The position numbers were made by a program, and so were the translations under genes. Positions 5,374 to 10,390 of a stretch of DNA of 10,390 nucleotides are shown one piece after another (the stretch's first letter is position 1; the number at the start of each line of letters is the position of its first letter). The DNA is taken from the NCBI GenBank assembly GCA_041166365.1, contig JBEEFX010000019.1, positions 1 through 10,390 on the forward strand, in the 5' to 3' direction. Below the pieces are notes generated by a model. The model ran no database searches. It saw only the letters and a list, made by a program, of their open reading frames with translations, and had not been told where the DNA came from. This DNA comes from DASUCS01 sp041166365. Its GTDB lineage: Bacteria > Actinomycetota > Acidimicrobiia > Acidimicrobiales > JACDCH01.

Positions 5374-6642
5374 GTGTCCGGCTTCGTCGACGAGTGTGGC
5401 CTCCATGTGAAGGCCGGTGATGGTGGCGCCGGCACCGTCGCGTTCCGGCGCGAGGCCCATGTGCCCAAGGGCGGGCCCGACGGCGGCGACGGCGGCAATG
5501 GTGGCGACGTCTGGCTCGTCGCGGACCGCAATGTCGCATCGCTGCTCGGCTTTCGCGACCACCCGCACCGGCGCGCGACCAGCGGCGTCCACGGTCAGGG
5601 GAAGCGCAAGCACGGGCGGTCGGGTGAGGATCTCGTGGTGCCCGTGCCGGAAGGCACGATGGTGAAGGACGGCAACGGCGTGATGCTCGCCGACCTCGTG
5701 CACGAAGGCGACCGGTACCTAGCGGCGGAAGGAGGTCGCGGCGGACGCGGCAATGCCCGCTTCCTCAGCAACCGGCGGCGCGCCCCCTCCTTCGCGGAGC
5801 AGGGCGAGGCGGGTGACGAACACTGGCTGCACCTCGAGCTGAAGTTGCTGGCCGACGTTGCGCTCGTCGGGTTCCCGAATGTCGGCAAGTCGACGCTCAT
5901 CTCGGTGATGTCCGCGGCCAAGCCCAAGATCGCCGACTACCCCTTCACGACGCTCGAGCCCTCGCTCGGTGTGGTGCGCCTCGACGAGACCACCGAGTTC
6001 GTCGTGGCCGACGTCCCGGGGTTGATCGAGGGCGCGAGCGAAGGCAAAGGCCTCGGGCACCAATTCCTGCGGCACGTCGAGCGTGCACGGGTCTTGTGTG
6101 TGCTGCTCGACTTGGCGTGGGAGAACGCCGGGCTGCCTCCTCCGCAGGAGCAAGAAGGCGTACTGCTGCGCGAGCTCGGCCGGTACGAGCCCGCACTGTT
6201 GGAGCGGCCGCGCCTGGTGATCGGATCGCGGCTCGACCTCGGTGCGCCGGATCCGTCAGTCGAGCTGTGCGTGTCGGCCGTGACCCGAGAAGGGCTGAGC
6301 GCGCTCCAAGGACGGCTTGCCATCGAAGTACAGCAGGCGCGTGCCGCCCTCGACGCGCCGAGTGCGTTCGTGGTGCTCCGTCCCGCGGCGCAAGGGTTCC
6401 ATGTCGAGGCGGTGAGCCCGTCGGAGGGCGGCGGCTGGCGCGTCGTCGGTCGTCAGGCGGAGCGCGCGGTCGCGCTGTCGGACATCACCAACCCCGACGC
6501 ACTCGAATACGCACAGCGGCGGCTGAAGAAGCTGGGCGTGGATCGGGCACTGGCGCGTGCCGGTGTCGCCGACGGGGAGCTCGTGCGCGTCGGCTCCTTC
6601 GTGTTCGAGTACCAGCGCGACGATCAGGTTCTCAGCGGATGA
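5374..6642 (+). CDS. obg: Obg-family ribosome-assembly GTPase
   Basis: Obg is an essential GTPase that binds the 50S subunit during late assembly and links growth to nucleotide signals. The 422-residue product has all three domains. The glycine-rich Obg fold is at about 1-158 (FVDECGLHVKAGDGGAGTVAF, with HVPKGGPDGGDGGNGG and AAEGGRGGRGNARF). The G domain has G1 GFPNVGKST (166-174), DYPFTTLEPSLG, G3 DVPGLIEGA (213-221) and G5 SAVT (301-304). The C-terminal OCT domain is at about 330-416 (WRVVGRQAERAV, DALEYAQRRLKKLGV, VGSFVFEY). The G4 base-specificity motif, normally NKxD, reads S285-R-L-D288: the Asp is kept but Asn and Lys are replaced. The GTG start gives the family N-terminus. It overlaps proB by four bases (ATGA). 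The identification is secure; the G4 change is the oddity. Confidence 0.96.
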   Translation: MSGFVDECGLHVKAGDGGAGTVAFRREAHVPKGGPDGGDGGNGGDVWLVADRNVASLLGFRDHPHRRATSGVHGQGKRKHGRSGEDLVVPVPEGTMVKDGNGVMLADLVHEGDRYLAAEGGRGGRGNARFLSNRRRAPSFAEQGEAGDEHWLHLELKLLADVALVGFPNVGKSTLISVMSAAKPKIADYPFTTLEPSLGVVRLDETTEFVVADVPGLIEGASEGKGLGHQFLRHVERARVLCVLLDLAWENAGLPPPQEQEGVLLRELGRYEPALLERPRLVIGSRLDLGAPDPSVELCVSAVTREGLSALQGRLAIEVQQARAALDAPSAFVVLRPAAQGFHVEAVSPSEGGGWRVVGRQAERAVALSDITNPDALEYAQRRLKKLGVDRALARAGVADGELVRVGSFVFEYQRDDQVLSG

Positions 6643-7733
6643 TCGTCGTTGCCAAGATCGGCACGTCGTCGATCACCGACGCTGAGGGCACCATCCGCGT
6701 CGAGGCAGTGGCGGCGTTCTGCAAGGAAGTCGCCGACGTTCGCGCCGCCGGCCATTCGATTGTTGCCGTCACGTCGGGCGCGATCGCCGCAGGTCTTCCG
6801 GCGCTGAATCTCGGTGGCGACCGCCGGCCGCGCGACGCGCAGACGCTCCAGGCGGTCTCGGCGGTCGGGCAGAGCCGCCTCATGCGGGTGTACGACCGCA
6901 CGTTCGCGGACCTCGGCATCATCTCGGGGCAGGTGCTGCTCGCGCCCCTCGACTTCGGTGTCCGCCAGCAATATCTCCACGCCCGCGGGACGATCCGGCG
7001 GTTGCTCGATCTCGGCGTCGTGCCGGTCGTCAACGAGAACGACGCCATCGCCGACGACGAGATCCGCTTCGGTGACAACGATCGCCTCGCCGCGCTCGTC
7101 GCCCATCTGGTCGATGCCGATCTCCTCGTGATCCTCACCGACGCTCCTGGGTTGCTCACAGCCGACCCGCGCCTCGACCCGTCCGCATCATTGATCGAGG
7201 AGATCCTCGAGATCGATCACACGCTGGAAGCCGTGGCCGGCGGGGCGGGCACCGCCCGGGGGAGTGGTGGCATGGCGTCGAAGATCGCCGCCGCCAAGAT
7301 CGCGGCGTGGTCGGGTGTGCGGGCGGTCATCGCCGGCGCGAACCGCCCGGGAGTGCTCCGTGACGCGGTCAACGGCGAGCCTGGCATCGGCACGATCGTG
7401 CAACCCCGAGACCGCCGGCTGCCGGCGCGGAAGCTCTGGATCGCGTTCGCGATCGGCGCGAGCGGTGTCGTCACCGTCGACGACGGGGCGCGCACCGCCC
7501 TGTGCGAAGGCGGTCGATCGCTGCTCCCTGCTGGAGTCGTCGGCGTCGCGGGACGATTCTCGCCCGACGACGCGGTCGAGCTCGCCGGGCCCGACGGCAA
7601 GGTGTTCGCGAAAGGGCTCGTCCGCGCCGGCTCGGACGTCCTGACGTCGATCGCCGGCCGTCGTACCGCCGATCTGCCCGACGGCGTTCCGCACGAGGTC
7701 GTCCACCGCGACGACCTCGTCGTGCTCCCGTAG
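6639..7733 (+). CDS. proB: Glutamate 5-kinase
   Basis: ProB phosphorylates L-glutamate with ATP to gamma-glutamyl phosphate, the first and usually proline-inhibited step of proline synthesis in the cytoplasm. The 364-residue length matches the family (E. coli 367). The amino-acid-kinase domain (about 1-260) shows VVAKIGTSS (3-11), VTSGAIAAG (44-52), NENDAIADDEIRFGDND (132-148), the nucleotide-site segment LTDAPGLLTADPR (166-178) and GSGGMASK (208-215). A C-terminal PUA domain follows (about 272-364). The ATG at 6639 overlaps the obg stop, so the two are translationally coupled, the usual obg-proB pairing in actinobacteria. No proA (gamma-glutamyl phosphate reductase) follows; the next gene is convergent, so proA must lie elsewhere. 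Identification is secure. Confidence 0.96.
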   Translation: MIVVAKIGTSSITDAEGTIRVEAVAAFCKEVADVRAAGHSIVAVTSGAIAAGLPALNLGGDRRPRDAQTLQAVSAVGQSRLMRVYDRTFADLGIISGQVLLAPLDFGVRQQYLHARGTIRRLLDLGVVPVVNENDAIADDEIRFGDNDRLAALVAHLVDADLLVILTDAPGLLTADPRLDPSASLIEEILEIDHTLEAVAGGAGTARGSGGMASKIAAAKIAAWSGVRAVIAGANRPGVLRDAVNGEPGIGTIVQPRDRRLPARKLWIAFAIGASGVVTVDDGARTALCEGGRSLLPAGVVGVAGRFSPDDAVELAGPDGKVFAKGLVRAGSDVLTSIAGRRTADLPDGVPHEVVHRDDLVVLP

Positions 7734-7764
7734 CGGACCTCCAGCGGCACCGCCCCGAAGTGCG

Positions 7765-8988
7765 TCAGTCGACGATGGCGGGGTAGATCAGGGACTTGAG
7801 CTGGCCGCGGAAGTTGAAGGTGCCGGACGGCAGCAGCTGGGTCATGAAGACCACGACGAGATCCTCGGCCGGGTCGATCCAGAAGATGGTCGACGCCGCA
7901 CCACCCCAGTAGAAGTCACCCTTGGAGCCGATCATCTGCGTCTCGGCCTGGCCGAGCCCGACCGCCATCGTGAGGCCGAAGCCGACGCCGTCGAATCCGG
8001 TCTCGCCGTAGGCGCCCGGTAGCGCGAACTGACGGAGCTCGCCCCCTCCGGGCAGATGGTTGATCGACATCAGCTCGACCGTCTTGCGACCGAGGACGCG
8101 CACGCCGTCGAGCTCGCCGCCACCGAGGAGCATGCGACAGAAGCGGAGATAGTCCTCGGTCGTCGACACGAGACCGCCGCCGCCGGAGAGAAACGCGGGC
8201 GGACGTCGGTAAGCGCTGCGCTCGGGATCGTCGAGCAGCTTCAACGTCTTGTCGCGCCGCCGTCCGTAGCCGGCGGCGAATCGGTCGAGCTCGGAGTCCG
8301 GCACGCTGAACCCGGTGTCGCGCATCTGCAGTGGCTCGAAGATCTCGGTGCGGAGGTAGTCGTCGAACCGCTGGCCCGACATGACCTCGACGAGCTTGCC
8401 GCACACGTCGGTCGACAGCCCGTACAGCCACCGCGTGCCGGGGTGGAACACGAGGGGCTTGTCGGCGAGGTTCTCGACCATCGTCTGCAGCGTGCCTTCG
8501 GGCCCGCCGCGCACGGTCGCCATGGCGGAGAGGAACCGGCCCATCACGAGCGGTCCGTCGACCCCCCAACCGAGACCGGTCATGTGCATGAGCGCGTCCC
8601 GAACCGACATCGGGCGCTCTGGCTCGACGAGCCGCGTCGAACCGTCGGGCTGCACCTCGGCGACCTCGAGATCGCGCCACTCCGGGATGAAACGGTCGAC
8701 GGGATCGTCGAGTTGGAAGTGCCCGCGCTCGTAGAGCGTCATGAGGGCGACGCCGGTGATCGGTTTCGTCATGGAGTAGATCCGCCAGATGGTGTCCTCG
8801 GCGACGGGCTTGCCGCGCGCGAGGTCCATCGAGCCGAGCGAGGAGAAGTACCCGATCTCGCCGTGGCGGGCCACGACGGTCTGGCATCCCGCGATCTTCT
8901 GCGGCTCGATGTAGCGGCGCGTCAGGTGCTCGGTGATGCGCTCCAACCGCTTGGCGTCGAAGCCTGCGCCCTCCGGATCGATCTTCAC
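7765..8988 (-). CDS. Serine hydrolase, class C beta-lactamase fold (family VIII esterase-like)
   Basis: This is a 407-residue cytoplasmic hydrolase of the beta-lactamase / penicillin-binding-protein superfamily, closest in motif layout to EstB-type family VIII esterases. The catalytic serine and lysine are in S72-M-T-K75 (IWRIYSMTKPITGVAL). The catalytic tyrosine is Y189 in WLYGLSTDVCGKLVE. The C-terminal W361-G-G363 (FYWGGAASTIFWIDP) replaces the KTG/HTG box. These residues fit ester hydrolysis; the substrate cannot be read from sequence. No signal peptide is present. The GTG start at 8988 is chosen because a perfect AGGAGG lies four bases before it. An in-frame ATG at 9081 would add 31 residues and run over the divergent gene's start. 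It converges on proB with 31 bases between stops and no clear terminator. Confidence 0.88.
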   Translation of the reverse strand: MKIDPEGAGFDAKRLERITEHLTRRYIEPQKIAGCQTVVARHGEIGYFSSLGSMDLARGKPVAEDTIWRIYSMTKPITGVALMTLYERGHFQLDDPVDRFIPEWRDLEVAEVQPDGSTRLVEPERPMSVRDALMHMTGLGWGVDGPLVMGRFLSAMATVRGGPEGTLQTMVENLADKPLVFHPGTRWLYGLSTDVCGKLVEVMSGQRFDDYLRTEIFEPLQMRDTGFSVPDSELDRFAAGYGRRRDKTLKLLDDPERSAYRRPPAFLSGGGGLVSTTEDYLRFCRMLLGGGELDGVRVLGRKTVELMSINHLPGGGELRQFALPGAYGETGFDGVGFGLTMAVGLGQAETQMIGSKGDFYWGGAASTIFWIDPAEDLVVVFMTQLLPSGTFNFRGQLKSLIYPAIVD

Positions 8989-8992
8989 GGTG

Positions 8993-8998
8993 CCTCCT
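8993..8998 (-). promoter_or_regulatory. Shine-Dalgarno of the serine hydrolase
   Basis: AGGAGG on the minus strand, four bases before the GTG start codon. It is the strongest ribosome-binding site in the window and decides the start of the hydrolase. Confidence 0.8.
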
Positions 8999-9007
8999 GG
9001 CCTCCAC

Positions 9008-9042
9008 GAGCGTGCTTCGCTCAAGACTCGCACGAATTGTGC
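9008..9042. promoter_or_regulatory. Inverted repeats in the divergent intergenic region
   Basis: The 65 bases between the divergent hydrolase and zinc-ribbon starts contain two dyads. GAGCG / CGCTC (9008-9012 and 9018-9022) flank a five-base loop. GCACGAATTGTGC (9030-9042) is a near-palindrome with one G-T mismatch. GATACT (9047-9052), immediately before the ATG region of the rightward gene, is a possible -10. A repressor site controlling one or both directions is plausible but inferred; the repeats are short. Confidence 0.3.
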
Positions 9043-9053
9043 GATAGATACTG

Positions 9054-9293
9054 ATGTCGATGGACCGCCGATCGAACCCATCGCCCACGCCGCCGCGGGT
9101 CTTCATGAACTGCCGTCTCTGCTGGGAACGGATTCAGCTCGAGGCCGGCCGGGTGGAGCACCTGGAAACCGGCGGGTATGCCTACCGCTGCCAGCGTTGC
9201 GAGAACAGCTTCTTGTTGCGGCTCGACGACATCATGGCGCTCGGTGTTGCGGGCGAGCCGGCGAGCGAGGGTGCGACGGAGTCCGACAACTAG
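9054..9293 (+). CDS. Small two-CXXC zinc-ribbon protein, function unknown
   Basis: This is a 79-residue protein I do not recognise as a named family. After a Pro/Ser-rich N-terminus comes NCRLCWERI (C20, C23) and, 22 residues later, YRCQRCENSF (C46, C49). The C-x2-C…C-x2-C arrangement should bind one zinc as a zinc ribbon. The rest is LLRLDDIMALG and an acidic, Ser/Thr-rich tail. There is no membrane segment or signal peptide. The start could be the ATG at 9054 or the one at 9060 (two residues shorter); neither has a Shine-Dalgarno sequence. It diverges from the serine hydrolase and is nine bases from the fucosidase, so co-expression with the latter is likely. It could be a small regulator or an RNA/DNA- or protein-binding ribbon. 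The coding call is supported by the paired cysteine knuckles and tight packing. Confidence 0.65.
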   Translation: MSMDRRSNPSPTPPRVFMNCRLCWERIQLEAGRVEHLETGGYAYRCQRCENSFLLRLDDIMALGVAGEPASEGATESDN

Positions 9294-9296
9294 CGT
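9291..9296 (+). promoter_or_regulatory. Candidate -10 element for leaderless fucosidase transcript
   Basis: TAGCGT, overlapping the stop codon of the zinc-ribbon gene, fits TANNNT and ends six bases before the fucosidase ATG, which has no Shine-Dalgarno sequence. The spacing is the same as at obg. It may be chance; no -35 was identified. Confidence 0.25.
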
Positions 9297-9302
9297 CCAG
9301 AA

Positions 9303-10390
9303 ATGGATCGCCGCCTTCCCGCTTGGTTCGACGACGCGAAGTTCGGGATCTTCGTCCACTGGACGGCGGCCGCCGTGCCCGCGTTCGCCCCGGTCGGCCA
9401 CTCACCGTTCGACATCGCTGCCGAGGGCGGCTGGGCCGAGGCCATGACCAACTCGCCGTACGTCGAGTGGTACCAGAACTCGCTCGCCATCGAGGGCAGC
9501 CCGGTGCAGCGGCACCACGAGTCGACCTATGGCGACCAGCCGTACGACACCTTCGTCGAGGAGTTCCTCGGCGGTATCGCCGGCTGGGACCCGGACGCTT
9601 GGGCGGATCTCTTCGCGGCAGCCGGAGCGCAGTACGTCGTTCTCGTCACGAAGCACCATGACGGTGTGATGCTCTGGCCGAGCGCGCATCCCAACCCCTT
9701 CAAGCAGGGATGGCAGTCCGAGCGGGACGTCGTCGGCGAGCTCGCCTCGGCCGTGCGGGCGCGCGGGATGCGATTCGGCACGTACTACTCCGGCGGTCTC
9801 GACTGGACCTTCGGCGGTCTGCCCATGCGCGACCTCGCCGGCATGATCGCGGCCATTCCGCAAACCGAGCAGTACCTGAGGTACGCGAACGCGCACTGGC
9901 ACGAGCTCATCGAACGCTACGAGCCGTGCGTCATGTGGAACGACATCGGCTATCCCGCGGCGGCGGACCTGCCCGCGCTTTTCGAGCACTACTACGAGCG
10001 GGTGCCCGACGGCGTCGTCAACAACCGCTTCGACTTCATGCGTCAGACCAGCGGGGACGTGCACTGCGACTTCATCACGCCCGAGTACTCCACGTCTGTC
10101 CCGCCGGGCGGCCGTAAGTGGGAGTCGACGCGGGGGATCGGCACCTCGTTCGGGTACAACCGGTTCGAGCCCGAGTCGTCGTACATGACGGCGACCGAGA
10201 TCGTGCACCAGCTCGTCGACGTGGTGGCTCGGGGCGGCAACCTGCTGCTCAACGTCGGTCCCGCCTCCGACGGGTCGGTGCCCTGGGTGCAGGCCGAGCG
10301 CCTCCTCGCTGCCGGCTGGTGGCTGCGCACGAACGGCGCCGCGGTCTACGGATCGCGTCCGTGGGGGCGCCCGGAAGGAACCACGACCGA
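9303..10390 (+). CDS. Alpha-L-fucosidase, GH29, 3'-truncated by window edge
   Basis: GH29 enzymes are retaining exo-hydrolases that release L-fucose from oligosaccharides and glycoconjugates. The frame runs open for 362 codons to the window end, so the C-terminus is missing. Family motifs run in order: AKFGIFVHWT (12-21, active-site His19), SPYVEWYQNSL, TKHHDGVMLW (K117-H118-H119-D120), GTYYSGGLDWTF, then VMWNDIGYP with the expected catalytic nucleophile D214. After that come TPEYST (E261, a possible acid/base region, uncertain) and GTSFGYNR, then GGNLLLNVGPASDG. Up to the window end this is the whole catalytic barrel and the start of what follows. There is no signal peptide, so it probably acts in the cytoplasm on imported fucosides. 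The ATG start is nine bases after the zinc-ribbon stop. GH29 assignment is strong; substrate linkage cannot be told. Confidence 0.93.
   Translation, partial: MDRRLPAWFDDAKFGIFVHWTAAAVPAFAPVGHSPFDIAAEGGWAEAMTNSPYVEWYQNSLAIEGSPVQRHHESTYGDQPYDTFVEEFLGGIAGWDPDAWADLFAAAGAQYVVLVTKHHDGVMLWPSAHPNPFKQGWQSERDVVGELASAVRARGMRFGTYYSGGLDWTFGGLPMRDLAGMIAAIPQTEQYLRYANAHWHELIERYEPCVMWNDIGYPAAADLPALFEHYYERVPDGVVNNRFDFMRQTSGDVHCDFITPEYSTSVPPGGRKWESTRGIGTSFGYNRFEPESSYMTATEIVHQLVDVVARGGNLLLNVGPASDGSVPWVQAERLLAAGWWLRTNGAAVYGSRPWGRPEGTTT

Noticed and set aside
6096..6638. Upstream extension of the proB frame into obg
   Set aside because: The added 181 residues are an out-of-frame shadow of obg with low-complexity Arg/Ala content; the ATG at 6639 gives the exact family N-terminus.
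7734..7764. Bidirectional terminator between proB and the serine hydrolase
   Set aside because: Only a GCGG/CCGC match with a two-base gap is present, with no stable stem or T tract.
8056..9054. 332-codon plus-strand reading frame opposite the serine hydrolase
   Set aside because: The minus strand carries SxxK, Tyr and WGG catalytic motifs in order plus a perfect Shine-Dalgarno; the plus frame shows nothing recognisable.
8989..9081. 31-residue N-terminal extension of the serine hydrolase from ATG 9081
   Set aside because: It would overlap the divergent gene and bypass the perfect AGGAGG before GTG 8988; the extension has no family similarity.
9402..10208. 268-codon minus-strand reading frame opposite the fucosidase
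   Set aside because: The plus-strand GH29 frame is open to the window end with all family motifs.

Overview
This is a high-GC, densely coded segment that reads as actinobacterial. The order RNase E/G – rplU – rpmA – … – obg – proB is the classic actinobacterial arrangement, and the L27, Obg and ProB proteins look actinobacterial. Several starts lack a Shine-Dalgarno sequence and have a TANNNT box just upstream, which suits a lineage that uses leaderless mRNAs. I lean towards a less-studied class such as Acidimicrobiia, but that placement is inference; no rRNA or other marker is present.

Layout. (1) 2-1474: the 3' part of an RNase E/G gene with an Arg/Gly-rich N-terminal linker, running in from upstream. 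(2) 1597-2209: rplU and rpmA, encoding 50S proteins L21 and L27, with a likely promoter in the 122-base gap before rplU. (3) 2379-5337: three tightly packed genes not normally part of this housekeeping block. Two are paralogous TadE-type pseudopilins and the third is a 596-residue TadG-like protein with a large cysteine-containing extracellular domain. (4) 5374-7733: obg (ribosome-assembly GTPase) and proB (glutamate 5-kinase), overlapping by four bases. (5) 7765-8988, minus strand: a family VIII / class C beta-lactamase-fold serine hydrolase convergent with proB. (6) 9054-10390: a small two-CXXC zinc-ribbon protein followed nine bases later by a GH29 alpha-L-fucosidase cut off by the window end.

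Functionally, rne-rplU-rpmA and obg form an RNA-processing and 50S-assembly group, and proB starts proline synthesis. The TadE-TadE-TadG insert is the part that stands out. It is an orphan minor-pilin-like module: no ATPase, platform protein, secretin, prepilin peptidase or Flp pilin gene lies in this window. Its two pseudopilins share a conserved four-cysteine pattern. The rightmost genes form a separate metabolic cluster around a divergent intergenic region with inverted repeats. No tRNA, rRNA, CRISPR array, insertion sequence or convincing rho-independent terminator was seen. No gap between genes exceeds 300 bases.
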